Shown: positions 26,001-38,604, numbered from the stretch's first letter. The stretch: DNA of 64,000 nucleotides from Apostichopus japonicus (GCF_037975245.1 NC_092579.1:30279666-30343665); one strand, 5' to 3'. Notes: generated by a model from the sequence alone, not told the origin. Numbers and translations are program-made.

Positions 26001-29000
26001 AAATCTGATAACTTTGAGACATTCTGCATTTGCAATAACAAAATCCAACCAAGTCGTCATTCGACTGTTTTATGATCATCAGTTAGCAGTTAAAGGTATA
26101 GGGTTCTTGTATTTTTTAATGATGGAAAAGAACTACAGTAGTACGCTGTTTTAAAATGCTGTATTTGAGACAATGGTACTTGGTACCTCAAGTACTTGGC
26201 TAAAAGTACTTGACAATCTCGCTGGTTCTGTTGCTCATTTGACGTTACAAGAAAACATGTTTGGTTATTAGAGTTTATAAAACAATGGGTTTAACCTTTA
26301 GGTCTGCACTGAGCAGCAGAAGTCATTATCAATTCCTCCCTGATGGAGCGTTCCAGTGATTTAGCATTAATTATTAATGCGGATTTTCAGCATTCCACTG
26401 TCACTTACACATCAGTACCTTGCAATTGATGAAAGAGAGATTATTGTCACAGAATGTTTACTTGGCGAACTCTTAAACCTTTTTTTTTGAAAATTGAGTT
26501 ATGTTCTCCCAATAAGTAAGCGAATAAGTAACGCCTTTCTCATTCATATTGTAAGCTTAACTCACCATATCATCTCTATGATGTCTGTATTGCATGCAGT
26601 ATAGTATATTAGAATGTTTGTATGCTCAGTATTAGTGTTTACTTACAGTAGTTGGTGTATTTAGTTGTCTGTAGTGAATGAAACAAACCAATCATGGAAA
26701 ATAAATTTCAGTAACATTAACGTATTGTCAATTTGACCAATCAGTGTCCAGGACTGGTTATTCTGAGCTCGGTTCTTTCCGTAAACTGTGATGGTTTAAG
26801 TCACGATTCCTTCGTTTATATTGCAAATTTTGTAAAGTGAAGCTTTATTTTATTTGAATTGGAAAGCCTATAAGTGTTGCTAAATAAACAGATTTTCAAC
26901 GTAATATGCAGCTGAATTGTATAATGTTTGTATAGGACTATATTATGCACAGTACTGTCTTCATACACCTTCATGTATGTTGTATATGTTCGCATACTGG
27001 TACTCTATATGGGACGCAGAGTAATCCAGGAATTTGCTGAGGCGACCCGATCCGACCTTTTGCACGAAATGCACATGTAATAGCGTAGCAAGAATATTTA
27101 TAGGCGTGGCTTATCGTTGGAAAATAAACCACTTTTTTACTGAAAAACTGGTTCCTTCTCTTTGCTAAAATTTTGTAAAGATTCAAGAAGTTTTTCACAC
27201 CAAATATGTTTGGTACATGTTTGGAGTAGCATACAATTATGGATCACAATTAATGGTGTGTAGACGTCACGTTGGGATGATATTTCAACTCAAAATGTTC
27301 TTTTTGTCTAAAAGTCATCCTTTCCGTTCCATGGTTATTCATAAGTACCCAGGATCACTGCCATCGTCACCCCTAATATTGCACCCTTCTTTTTTTCTTT
27401 CAGGAAAGACTTAACATACAAGATGCCCCAGTGATGTCGATGGGGGCAGTCGCTGCCCCAGTTGATCAGGTATATATGTATCCTGTCGTCATATGATGAC
27501 CATTTTAGCTTTGAAGTTGCATTCAAACTATAGACTTGGGACACAAATGTAATGTGGATGTATTGTAGATATGTTGTACTGTAGTGTCCAAAACCTGTTT
27601 TAATTTTTGAATGACCCAGCTGAGGTTCATCAATTAAAGTTCAATACTCAATGGGAGAACAGATGTTGGTTGTGTATATAGTTTACTATATAAAACAGTG
27701 GATTACCATTAAGACCTGCCCTGAGGCATTGATGTCATAATCTGTTTTGCCTTCAATTAAAGCAGCTTTCTAGAGATTTTAGCATAATTTAAAAGTGAAT
27801 TTCTTGAAAACTAGAATAGCTGTACTAACAGTACTTGAATATTGGATTGTCAACTCACAGACTGGTAATGTTAGAGATTATGAGATCAAAGTAATGTGTT
27901 GTCTGTTATATTGGAAGCACAACAGAACTTATTAGCCAATTATGTGTGTCATATTTTAATATATACAAAGCTTTGCAGTTTGCAAGTTTAGATACAAGGG
28001 TGTTAAATTGTTAGTATTAAAAGCAGTGTATTATGTTGATTTAGATCATGGAATTATTATTTCAGTCCCATTAAACCTTTGGTGGAACATTTGCTTTTAA
28101 TTTAATGGCAAACATTTCCTTTCAAATAGTGAAATAAAAGATGAGGTACACTTTGCATTTGAGATCACATTGTAGCAAAGTACTCCCTAATACTGGTTTT
28201 GTAAATCACTACTTTCCTGTAGTGCACCTATTGGCCATTCTTTGCTACAAAGTTTGTGGACAACAAAATTTACTGTTTGGACAACCAGCAGAAAAAGTAT
28301 TTTAACATTTGCCCTGCTGTAACCAGAACATTACAGCTTTAAAAAACTAGCATGCCAGTTGATATCACGACTTTGAATTCCAGCCAATCATTTCTTTACT
28401 TGTTAGCAATAATCCTCATTGGGATTTCATTGGTAGATCTGAAAGAGGTTTTAACTCTATTATTCATTCAGGAAGAAGAAGATGAAGCAGAAAAACCAAG
28501 AGAGAAAACCTCATTCACGGTGAAGCTGGTCAAGTTTGATGAGACACAGAAAGTGAAACTAATCAAGGAAATTAAGTCTCTCAACACCGGCATGAACCTT
28601 GTCCAGGTATGGACCTTTCACTCTCTGTTAACATTTTTATGTTGACAAGTAAGATCCGGTTGCACGACTAGACAGATGCAGCCTGTAAATCTTCTGTATT
28701 TTTTGGTTGAAGCAGATACTGTGTCTGTGGTACAGAGACATCTCTTACTATTAAGGGTCATGTCATATCAAAGTTCTTTCAAGTTTATTTTCCACTTTCC
28801 ATATATATAAACAGTAACAGAGTCAATGAGTGATTTACTCACATTATGATGAAATAACAATAAACAAAGTTCAAAATATGCTATAATGTAAAGTGGAGGA
28901 ACCAGAAGTAAGTAGAGACTTTTCGAGTCTGGACCCTTAACAAACAAAAGAGAATTTCAAAAATCACATAAGTACAGAGAGAGTAAAGAGATAAGGAAAT

Positions 29001-30030
29001 ACAGAGAAAAAAATAAATAAAGAGGAAGCGAAGAAAGGTAAAAGCAAATCCATACAAAGAGACAATGTAACAACTCAGCCTGGGTGGTTTGTACTATTAT
29101 TTAAAAGGTAATGCTTGAGTTTTCTTTTAAATGAGTTAAGAGTATTTGAGTTTTTGATATCTTGATCAAGTGAGCTCCAGAAATGTACACCAGTACTTCA
29201 TACTTGTGTTTGGCTGCGGATAGTTCTAGAATATGGTTGACTTAAAGAGTGTTTATAATGAGTATTAAAGGTATTATATTCTGAGTTACTACAATAGAAA
29301 TTATTGAAAGCTACTGGGAGCGTACCTTTCTGAAATTTATATAAAAAAATACCAAGTTGATAATGATATTGGTCAAAGTGAACCAAAATGTATAAGGAAT
29401 TGAATAAATGATGTAGAAAGCAGACAAGACCAGCCTGTTCCTTTTAAGATCTCTTGTCAGTAAGTTGCTGTAGACCAGTGGTCTAGGTGCTCTCACATTA
29501 TCCTTCTCAGGCTGTCTGCACCCATTGACTTTTTACTTTAGTTTGTTTACACATGAGCAGAGATCCTGCTAAGTACACTTAAATAACAAAGTGTATGTAT
29601 CACTTAGGCAAGTTCCAGCGTATTATTTTGTAAATTAGATTTGCATACTAATTATGTAGAGTAGTCGGATGTCCGGTAAACCAATGAACTGTCGTCCTTC
29701 AGTGTTCAACTTTCCAATTCAATGTTCCGATCGGTTTTTTTGATAAACTCTTGCAAACTCTCTACAAATATGAAATTGTGTCAATCAATGTCTGTCTGTT
29801 GCTACTTTAGACACGTTAATTTGTGTGGTCATGGCCCAATGTCGTAGAAATGCATGTTTTCCATTAACAGCTTGAATAATTTGTCTGGTACACCTGTGTA
29901 TTTTATTTTGCAGGCGAAGAAATTTGTGGAGTCATTACCTCAGATGGTGAAAGCAGACATTGGCAAAGATGAAGCAAGCAAACTAAAGGAACAGCTAGAG
30001 ACAGTCGGAGGGAACTGTGAGATTGAATGA
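23039..30030 (+). CDS. MRPL12: Mitochondrial ribosomal protein bL12m (MRPL12), five exons
   Basis: Exons are 23039-23097, 25155-25359, 27404-27469, 28472-28606 and 29914-30030; all junctions are GT-AG and the frame is continuous for 193 aa (human 198). Exon 1 encodes MNSVTSCVFKSVSIRTALS, and with the Arg-rich start of exon 2 (CRRQRYQNQ, MRQQSVRS) forms a typical mitochondrial import signal. Exon 2 then gives the N-terminal dimerisation helices (KHYPEHIKSIVDQIAGLTLI). Exon 3 (IQDAPVMSMGAVAA) and the acidic EEEDEAE start of exon 4 are the flexible hinge. Exons 4-5 (TSFTVKLVKFDETQKVKLIK, NLVQAKKFVESLPQ, VGGNCEIE) are the C-terminal domain that contacts translation factors on the mitoribosome stalk. 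In mammals the protein also binds the mitochondrial RNA polymerase. The start was chosen because the exon 1 donor phase (2) fits exon 2 exactly and a signal-like peptide results. Confidence 0.95.
23098..25154. other. MRPL12 intron 1
   Basis: No exon or RNA gene recognised. It contains a cluster of CCTAGGC-type words at its start (to about 23230) and an 18-base G homopolymer near 23950. Confidence 0.6.
28790..29520 (-). mobile_element. 5'-truncated LINE 3' end in MRPL12 intron 4
   Basis: The minus strand encodes the C-terminal tail seen in CR1/Jockey-like reverse transcriptases: YQLGIFLYKFQKGTLP, FNNFYCSNSEYNTFNT, then after one in-frame stop VHFWSSLDQDIKNSNTLNSF and a short basic end at about 29090. 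It finishes in an AT-rich 3' UTR with AATAAACTTGAAAGAAC near 28790. Only the post-RT region and 3' UTR are present, as expected of a 5'-truncated target-primed insertion. It lies antisense to MRPL12 and far from splice sites, so it probably has no effect on the gene. Exact ends and target duplication were not resolved. Confidence 0.75.
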
Positions 30031-30238
30031 AACAATTTTTTTTTTCTGAGAAACTTTTGTTTGTGACAGACTGCCTTGATCCATGTATGTCATGAGATTG
30101 GAAAAGTCATTGGACAGTGAGTAGAACGGCCTGGAAGTACACCAGGGTAAAGTGAAGCAGTGTCATTCACTAGGGGTATGGTGAGGAATATAAGGGGGGG
30201 GGTAAGTGTGTAAGGTGAACAGACAGACAGTCGAAATG

Positions 30239-30244
30239 ATTAAA
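30239..30244 (+). promoter_or_regulatory. Candidate MRPL12 polyadenylation signal
   Basis: ATTAAA about 210 bases after the MRPL12 stop codon and just before the GATA/GACA array. It is a common variant signal; no transcript evidence. Confidence 0.4.
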
Positions 30245-30351
30245 AAGTAAAAGGACATTTTTAATGCGAGGCTTTGTCTTTTTTATATGTGTCTCTTCTG
30301 TTTAACAGTTAGATAACCGAAACTGTGTATCTTCCGTCAATATAATTACCA

Positions 30352-31152
30352 GATAGAGATAGATAGATAGACAGACAGACATACAGACAGACAGATAGAC
30401 TGATAGATAGACAGACAGATATAGACAGACAGATAGATATAGACAGATAAAGACAGACAGATAGATATAGACAGATATATAGATAGACAGATATAGACAG
30501 ACAGATAGATATAGACAGACAGATGGATATAGACAGATATAGACAGATAGATAGACATAGACAGATATAGACAGATATAGACAGACAGATAGATATAGAC
30601 AGATAAAGACAGACAGATAGATATAGACAGACAGATAGATATAGACAGATATAGACAGATAGATAGACATAGACAGATATAGACAGATAGATATAGACAG
30701 ATATAGACAGATAGATAGATATAGACAGATATAGACAGACAGATAGATATAGACAGATATAGACAGACAGATAGATATAGACAGACAGATAGATATAGAC
30801 AGATAGAGACAGATAGATAGACATAGACAGATAGATAGATATAGACAGATATAGACAGATAGATAGATATAGACAGATATAGACAGACAGATAGATATAG
30901 ACAGATAAAGACAGACAGATAGATATAGACAGACAGATAGATATAGACAGATATAGACAGATAGATAGATATAGACAGGTATAGACAGACAGATATATAG
31001 ATAGATAGATATAGACAGACAGATAGACAAACAGATAGATAAACAGATAGATATAGACAGATAAATATAGACAGATAGATATAGACAGATATAGACAGAC
31101 AGACAGATAGATAAACAGATAGATATAGACAGATAAATATAGAAAGATAGAT

Positions 31153-31185
<33 letters not shown>

Positions 31186-32277
31186 TAGATAAAGACAGAT
31201 ATAGACAGACAGATATAGACAGACAGATATAGACAGATAGATAGATATAGACAGATATAGACAGACAGATAGATATAGACAGACAGATAGATAGATATAG
31301 ACAGATATATAGATATGGATAGGCAGACAGATAGACAAACAGATAGACAGACAGATAGATATAGACAGATAGATATAGACAGATAAAGACAGACAGATAG
31401 ATATAGACAGACAGATAGATATAGACAGATAGATATTGACAGATATAGACAGATATAGACAGACAGATAGATATAGACAGACAGATAGATATAGACAGAT
31501 ATAGACAGACAGATAGATATAGACAGACAGATATAGACAGACAGATAGATAGATATAGACAGACAGATAGATATAGACAGATATAGACATAGATATAGAC
31601 AGACAGATAGATAGATATAGACAGACAGATAGATAAAGACAGATATAGACAGACAGATAGATATAGACAGACAGAAATTGACAGACAGATAGATAGATAT
31701 AGACAGACAGATAGATAGATATAGACAGATAGATATAGACAGACAGATAGATAAAGACAGATATAGACAGACAGATATAGACAGACAGATAGATAGATAT
31801 AGACAGATATAGACAGACAGATAGATATAGACAGATATAGACAGACAGATAGATATAGACAGATAAAGACAGACAGATAGACAGACAGATAGATATAGAC
31901 AGACAGATAGATAATGACAGATATAGACAGACAGATATAGACAGACAGATAGATAGATATAGACAGATATAGACAGACAGATAGATATAGACAGATAAAG
32001 ACAGACAGATAGATATAGACAGATATAGACAGACAGATAGATAGATATAGACAGACAGATAGATAGATATAGACAGATAGATAGATATAGACAGACAGAT
32101 AGATATAGACAGACAGATAGATATAGACAGACAGATAGATAAAGACAGATATAGACAGACAGATATAGACAGACAGATAGATATAGACGGACAGATATAG
32201 AAGATAGATTTATAGATATAGACAGATATATATATACAGATAGATAGATACAGATAGATAGACAGATAGAGATAGAT
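30352..32277. repeat. GATA/GACA compound microsatellite array, about 1.9 kb
   Basis: The array is made only of GATA and GACA tetramers with interspersed ATA steps (agacagatagat, agatatagacag) and a few variants such as gataaagac. Higher-order blocks of roughly 18-40 bp recur throughout. It generates Tyr-Leu-Ser-Val-Cys open frames of up to 414 aa on the minus strand, which are artefacts. It begins about 320 bp after the MRPL12 stop codon. GATA/GACA repeats of this type were first described as Bkm satellite sequences in snakes. Confidence 0.97.
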
Positions 32278-32295
32278 TAAGATTCCCCCACTGTA

Positions 32296-32650
32296 AATAT
32301 TCTACCCCTTCACATCCATCAGCCCCTATGCAAGTCTGCAATTTAAAGTTTGTACCATCCTCTGAATAATCTTCAGACTACATAAGGGATCCTGTGACAG
32401 GTGAAAAATGAAAACATTGTCAGAATCTCGCAGCAGAATACACCAAGTCACATTCCCCTACGATTCACACACAATCAGTCTCACCTTAATAATATTCTAC
32501 CCCTTTCAGTGCAAACATGTGTCAGTCCCTATGCAAGTCAGCGGTTAAAAATTCGTTCCATCCTCGGAATAACTCTCAAACGAATCCATCTTCAGCGAAA
32601 GTAGTCCTGTGGCAGGAGAAAAATGAACACATTGTCAGAATACGCAAGAG
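32296..32650. repeat. Diverged tandem duplication next to the GATA/GACA array
   Basis: Segment 32296-32440 is repeated at about 32490-32650. Shared landmarks are atattctacccctt, cctatgcaagtc, ttccatcctc or ccatcctctg, cctgtggcagg or cctgtgacagg, and gaaaaatgaa followed by cattgtcagaat. Identity is clearly above chance but with many substitutions and indels. No coding function recognised. Confidence 0.7.
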
Positions 32651-32699
32651 CCCTATCATGAGAGATTCAATATGCAAAGACAAATATCATAACAATTTA

Positions 32700-33800
32700 C
32701 TGTAATCACGGGAAAACTTGCCGGCCTTGATTTTCGGAACCAACATTGGACCTCTCTACTATTACTACTCTTTTGACACTAAGAATCAGTTACATGGTAA
32801 CAGAGCATGTGGGGGGAAAACGGATGTGTTTGGGTGGGGGGGGGGGGCTGGGGAGGGCGAATAAGCCATTTCATTTCACGAGGCATTTCTATGCAGTTAT
32901 TAATGACTTGTAAATAAATTGAATGATTTTTCACATTTTAAGGTTGCTCAAGATATTTCCAGATATTCAACATTTTTTTCTTTCTCTCTCAAGTATATAT
33001 AGTTTGGTTGATGAAAAGTGAAATTGTTTACATCAATATTTAAAAGTAAACCTATGTTTTTACCACTCCTTGGTTCCCTCAAGTGTAATTGTCTTGATGT
33101 GGTATTAGTAGGATTACTACATCACTATGTACTATCATACATAGTGAGGTATATCAAAAAGAAATTGTGCTTATAAATTTATATATCGCATAATCAGCAA
33201 AGCTGCTCAAAGTGCTTTACAAATGTAAAACCTAAAAACAGATAGTAACAAAAACCAAAATATTAAATATATAGAACCAATAAGGCAAAATATGCAAAAG
33301 CCAAAAGCAACAATTTAAAAAACACACCCATACTAAACGATACTAAAAACTAAAACATACATACATACATTTTGTTCCTCATTCTACATATGCTCATACT
33401 ATTCATATTTTTTACTTTTCATTCATACTTTTGTTCTTCATTTATCTGCTTTTTTGTCTCTTAGTTACTTTTTTAGCTTACTGCTTGAAATAGCGAGCGA
33501 AACAACCTTTCTCCATCACGTTAATAGTGAGCACCACATTCTGAAAATATGATTCAATCCCAAAGATATGGATTTTGAAAAGTTTGGAGGAATTTCTTCC
33601 ATAAAGGTAACTGCCTAGTTTAAACGTGATGTGCAAGTTGCAGGGAATTGCTCGATGGTTGGTCTGTTCGTTTTAAGAATAGATAGATGCTAAAGCATCA
33701 CCTGTGCCTAAAATCTCTATTATAACATCTGTAAACGATTTTAGACCAAATTTAAATGTCCAGTATTAGTTTTAACTGTATGCAAAAAATATTATTTCCA
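32700..33800. other. Intergenic stretch with a short interspersed-repeat-like segment
   Basis: No gene recognised. At about 33165-33235 the sequence aatttatatatcgcataatc followed by gctgctcaaagtgctttaca resembles a dispersed repeat common in invertebrate genomes; I cannot name the family. A G-rich tract lies near 32827. Confidence 0.35.
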
Positions 33801-34632
33801 TACTTGACGCAGGCCATCGTATCACACGGTGATAAAAATCAGTTTGCCTACATAAAAAGGCGTGTCCTGCACAGAAGCTATACTCAAGCTCGTACGTTGT
33901 GTTGTTTCTGGTTTAAATCAGAGTGACACAACAGTCACTAAAGTTTTATTTTTAGATTTTTCAAGTGCTTTTAATACGGTTTTACCAAATCGTTCAATCC
34001 AAGGTTTGTGTAGTTTTATCGATGAGCCATGGCTTATACATTGGTTGGCCAAATTTTTTGCAAGGATGGTCCTGACAAGTCAAGCTACAGAAAGGTTATT
34101 CAGAGGAATCAAAGATTACAGTGGGAGTCCCCCAGGGAGGTCCTCTATATGCGTTCCTGTTTACAATATACACAGATGATATACGTTCTTCTCTGGGGTG
34201 TGATGTAATTAAGTACGCTGATGATACAGCTATATCCTGTAACATTTCAAAGCGGACACACCTTGAAAATCAAAATGACTATAAATCATGTATTGATAAT
34301 ATGGTCAATTTGTGTGAGCAGAAGAACCTCTTACTTACTAATCCTAAGAAATCTGAAGAAATAATTTTTGGAAAACATTAAACATCAATGTCTTATTCAG
34401 ACCAGGGATCAGAAAACTTATGTTCAAGGCTCCATTGTTGAGCGGGTATCTCATACTATGAACTTAGGAGTTGATATTGACGCCAGGCTAACCTTTACTA
34501 ACCATATATCTAAAATGATGTCTAAGGTGTATTATATTGTATCAACGTTGGCATACATTACTCCTTATTTTCATTCTAATGTAAGAGATAAGGTTTTCAG
34601 CTCATCAATTCTGCCAGTGATTGTGTATGCAA

Positions 34633-36589
34633 CAGTGGCGGAGAAACAGGGGGGGGTTGGGGGGTTTTAACCCCCCCACTTTTTGAAGAGGGGGGGTTGG
34701 TCCACACAATCAACCCCCCTAGTTTTTGCCAGTAATGTTCTGTTATAGCCTATGTTATGTGCTCCAAATGGCATAATAAATCAAATTATTAAATTTGAAA
34801 TTGTTAAAGTCATTTCAACCTTTTACCTGGTAGGCTACATCAACAATTAACGACCGAAAACCGAGTTAGAATTGACCCACACATTATTTCTAGCCCCTTT
34901 CCCCCACCTTGCGCATTGGAACTTGTAGCTCATAGCGCTAACTTCACCCCACAACAGACATACACAAAATAACGTTTTGTTGCTGTTGAATAGCTTTGGA
35001 ACTGTATACACTTGCCAACTTCAACGAGGTGAAGGAAGGAAAAGAAAAAGAAGAAAGAGAGAAAAAGAGAAAAGGATGGAGTAGAAAATACGGCAAGAAA
35101 ACGGGAAGAGAAAGAGGAACAGTGACAAAATTATTCGAATTTGTAAAGCAAACAGCAGATATCACATCATATCAGTGAGCATGAAAATGGCGTTCCACGA
35201 TAAAAGGCCTCCAAACCATGGGCGCAGATCCTGGTGAGGACAGCGGGACGCGTCCCCACCAACTTTTTCAGTAGTGGGGACATGATATACTGTACCGTGT
35301 CCCCACCAATTTGTCTTGACCAATAGCTGCATTTCATATGTTCCCATGTATTGAACTTTGGCGCAGTTTGATCCAGCATTGTGCAAATGACATGTAGCAG
35401 TTCTCATTTTATTGTATTTTATCCACAGTTGTTAAATATAGAACGGAAATCGCATTTGCGGCAGTCTATATTTGTTTTCTGGGAGAGGACCCCAGACCCA
35501 TCGTATATACAAAAGTCTACTTGGATTAATTGTCCCCTGATTTTCTTTCTGCAGACGCCCATGTATTTCTCCAAACTAAATTTCTAAGCCATGAGATCTA
35601 AAACTTAAGGAGGTTTAGGAGCATCATTAGGTCTGGGAAGTGTTATTTCCGGCGATCTGGAAGGTATATTTGCCCAAAAAAATCCTACGCTACGCGCGAA
35701 CCCATGGTCGCGCTCCGCTTAGATAGTGTCATAGAACAGACACGCGTCCCCACCATTATCCAAGACTGATCTGCGCCCATGCTCAAAACTGTCGATGTGT
35801 GTAGTGTTCGGTTTCGGAAATATCTGGTATATTTTTATTTCCTTCAACGAAATTTTTTAGTAGCCGTCTGAAATTTCGAAAATTCCCTAACCAACATTCT
35901 TCATCATACTTCATCATACTCGTGCAATTTTGACCCGTCTGTTAGGGTTTGAAGGAGGTTTTTCTTTATCGGTTGTCCATAGATGATATTTTGTGCAACA
36001 TTATGGGTATGTTTTGAAGTCAATTTATTCCCGAGAATTGTGAATTTTCAAATTCTGAGCAGTGGGGCTGACGGATATTGTGGGCCGCGATGAAGAATCA
36101 CCTACAGAAGCAATGATCCACAGGATATGTGATGAAGTCGAACATGATGTGTGACTGGTGACAATCTTCAAAAAGGTTATAGGTGAGAAAAAAAGTATTT
36201 GGAAAAAAACTTGGTTCTCAGGCAAAAGTGTACATATGGTTGGTCAGTTTCAAGCCCGAGAAGTGCCATTTCCGGTGATCTGGGGGTACCAAAACCAGAA
36301 ATTTGCTTGTACGCTGCGCGCCAACCAATGGTGGCGCTCCGCTTAGATAGTAATACGCGCCCCCCGGAAGGGAAAATCCTGCATATGCCCCTGGTTAAAT
36401 GCAGCTTTTCAAGGCCTGGGCAGTGCCATTTACTGCAATCTGGGAGGCGATATTTGGCAAAAAATTCTTGTGCAATTCGCCCCAACTTATGGTGGCGCTC
36501 CACTTAGATAGTGAGCCAGCAGTTATGACTTTTTTATTTCATCAATGGCCTGCAACCCCCCCACTTCTGACAAGAAATCTCCGCCACTG
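34633..36589. mobile_element. hAT-type TIR element (1957 bp) inserted in the LINE relic
   Basis: Termini are CAGTGGCGGAGA and the exact inverted TCTCCGCCACTG. The flanking 8-bp target duplication gtatgcaa is perfect (34625-34632 and 36590-36597). Removing the element rejoins the LINE sequence at that point. The left end has polyG/polyC-rich sequence. No transposase was found: the Lys/Glu-rich frame at 34996-35178 is low-complexity. It contains a second TIR element (35217-35781) and two further copies of the ~100-bp module (36250-36351 and 36408-36512). Confidence 0.9.
35217..35781. mobile_element. Nested 565-bp TIR element
   Basis: Ends are CATGGGCGCAGATC and the exact inverted GATCTGCGCCCATG. 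Flanks ctccaaac (35209-35216) and ctcaaaac (35782-35789) form an 8-bp target duplication with one mismatch, again fitting hAT. Both subterminal regions carry GCGTCCCCACCA-type words. The right half contains one copy of the shared module (35630-35728). A second, truncated relative lies at 37450-38284. Confidence 0.85.
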
Positions 36590-37189
36590 GTATGCAAGTT
36601 CCTGTCTGTTATCATCTTCTACTTGAAAAGGACAAGAAAAGAATCAGAAGTTTCTTGAAATTCTGCTCAAATATATTTCATCTCGACTATGAAAGCCTGG
36701 TTGGTAAAGTAAGCACTGCTGCTAAAAATGAATTCATACGACTAGCTAAGAATATACATAGTTCTAAAGATCACCCACTTCACTCCAAGTAGATCTCTCT
36801 GTGCAATAGATCTAACAAGTACAATCTACATTATCCTACTATCTTGCCAACTTTTAGAATAATGCTTTTCAAGAACTCATTTATCTACAGAGCAGCCATT
36901 TATATTCAAAATGGGTTCTTAGAATCTCTGTTATAATCCTTTTAATCTTTCAAACTTCTAATCCTCCATCTTATTTGTTCATGCTTTCATGATTGTACAT
37001 TTTTACGCCTTTTTTTATGTATCATTATCATGTGTCCTATTTATAAATTTGTATTTTATACTGGAATAAAGGAATTGAAAAATTGAAATTAGAAGCCTAT
37101 TGTTTTTGGTGGAGGTCAAACTTTGGTGGAGGTTATAACTCCGCAAACGAAAGTCAGAATTTATTCATACTTGGTATTAATATGTTGGT

Positions 37190-37450
37190 AGGTTTTTGTT
37201 TCTAATATTTAAGGTTCACAATGGTAGGAGAGGGATATAAGAACAGCAAAAGCAACTGCCTATACTGGGTTTGAACCCTAGACATGGAGTTTTGTCTTGA
37301 AAACTAACCACTGCGCCAATTTAACTGTTGAGAAATAATGCTGGTTTCTAATATTTAAAGGTTCATAATGGAAAAGGGAAACTGCCTTCACTGGGGTTTG
37401 AACCCTAGACATTGAGTTTGACTCGCTCTTCATGTACAGACCACTAACCG
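37190..37450 (-). repeat. Two tandem tRNA-like units (SINE-like)
   Basis: On the minus strand, one unit (about 37262-37325) carries an A-box-like TTGGCGCAGTGGTTAG and a B-box-like GGGTTCAAACCC. A second unit (about 37385-37445) carries GGTTAGTGG and GGGTTCAAACCCC. Both share ACTCCATGTCT- or ACTCAATGTCT-type sequence before the B box, and each is linked to tttctaatatttaa (37199 and 37346; period about 146 bp). The same linker and box pair appear in the plus-strand array at 42.4-43.2 kb. The T-stem does not pair well, so these are tRNA-derived relics rather than functional tRNAs. Confidence 0.65.
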
Positions 37451-38284
37451 ATGGGCGCAGATCTTGGTGGGGACAGCGGGACGCGTCCCCATCAAATTTT
37501 GCATTGGTGTGGACATAGTATACCGTGTCCCCATCAATTTGTCTTGACCAAACGCTGCATTTCAAATTCCCGCCCTGTATTGAACTTTGGCGCAGTTTAA
37601 TCCAGCATTGTGAAAAGGATATGTTATAAAAGACGAGATTTATTACAATTGACACTGTTAGGCGTGAATTCTCCGCTGAAGTATTAACACACTCAATCAT
37701 GTGAAACATAATCTATACACGAGACTGGTAAATTGTGGTCAGCAAAACGGACTGAGTGCGAACAAAACAATCGTTAACAACTCGCACTGTGTGTTGGCAA
37801 TCTGAGCTAGCTTCACGTCCTGCGGTGTTCCCACTTTCAGTTGAATTACCTGAAGTTTTGGTCAATTTCGGGAAATATTTTGAAAATATAAAATTTTGGA
37901 AGGAAAGTATTTGGATGTTTCTAAATATATGTCTCTGATGTTAGAATAAACTGGGCCTTATAACCTGCTACACTATAGTACACTTTTCATCGTACTGTGA
38001 GAAGTACTAGCTTTCTAAGATGAACATACGAGCATGTAGGAGCAGCATTCATATAAGTCGATGTAACTTAAATTATCACTAGTTATCATTATATTTATCT
38101 ACAGTTGTTGAATATAGGACGGAAATCGCATTTGCGGCAGTCTATAATTGTTTTCTGGGAGAGGACCCCAGACCCATCATACATAAAAGTCTACTTGGAA
38201 TATTTGTCCCCTGATTTTATTTCTGCAGACGCCCATGTATTTCCCCAAACTAACTTTCTTAGCCATGATCTAAAACTTATACAA
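37450..38284. mobile_element. Truncated second copy of the 565-bp TIR element
   Basis: The left end GATGGGCGCAGATCTTGGTG matches the nested element at 35217, and similarity runs through the gacagcgggacgcgtcccca block. It breaks off near 37615 and resumes at about 38096 (acagttgttgaatatagga) up to about 38284. The intervening ~480 bp is absent from the other copy, so it is either an insertion here or a deletion there. The right TIR is missing. Confidence 0.7.
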
Positions 38285-38429
38285 CAACCAGTTAAAACAA
38301 CAGTATCGGGCAGTATGTTATCACCCTCCGTTCCATTTTTTGAAGAAAAATTACGATTAAAACATTGAACGCTTCTATCGCTTAGCATACAACTTCCGAG
38401 GAACAACACAAATCCGGAAAACATTTATG

Positions 38430-38585
38430 AATAACAAAGGTTTGATTTGACTGCTTTTAAATCACGTATCACTGGCAAGATGCGTCTAACGCCCTTTTTA
38501 ATCGCTTCTGTTTCTTAGCATACAACTTCCGAGGAACAATAGAAAACAGAAAAACTTTTAGGCAGAACAAAGGTTTCTCAAACCT
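38430..38585. repeat. Dispersed segment shared with the 41.3-42.4 kb composite element
   Basis: The block aacaaaggtttgatttgact, followed by atcacgtatcactggcaaga, and ending aacaatagaaaacagaaaaa, recurs at about 41728-41860. Both copies end in a small palindrome around aacaaaggttt or its complement. Confidence 0.7.
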
Positions 38586-38604
38586 TTGTTCTCAAACCTA
38601 AAAG

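Larger units (their letters stand above)
33803..37085 (+). mobile_element. Non-LTR retrotransposon relic (RT and 3' end), split by a hAT element
   Basis: Reverse transcriptase motifs appear in order over several frames: KVLFLDFSSAFNTV (palm A) near 33940, GVPQGGPLYAFLF with TDDI near 34125, KYADDTAI (catalytic YADD) near 34210, LGVDIDARLTF near 34460, and a C-terminal tail at 36600-36790 (KDKKRIRSFLKFC). Frame changes between these blocks show decay. The 5' end is truncated within the RT, since no endonuclease domain precedes it. The 3' end has a simple tail, ggaataaaggaattgaaaaa, near 37060. A 1957-bp element (34633-36589) interrupts it between the RT and its tail. Family assignment is limited to CR1/Jockey-like LINE by motif style. 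Confidence 0.85.

Noticed and set aside
30302-31590. Minus-strand ORFs up to 414 aa rich in Tyr, Leu, Ser, Val and Cys
   Set aside because: They translate the GATA/GACA microsatellite, which lacks stops on that strand. No domain, and several overlapping frames are equally open.
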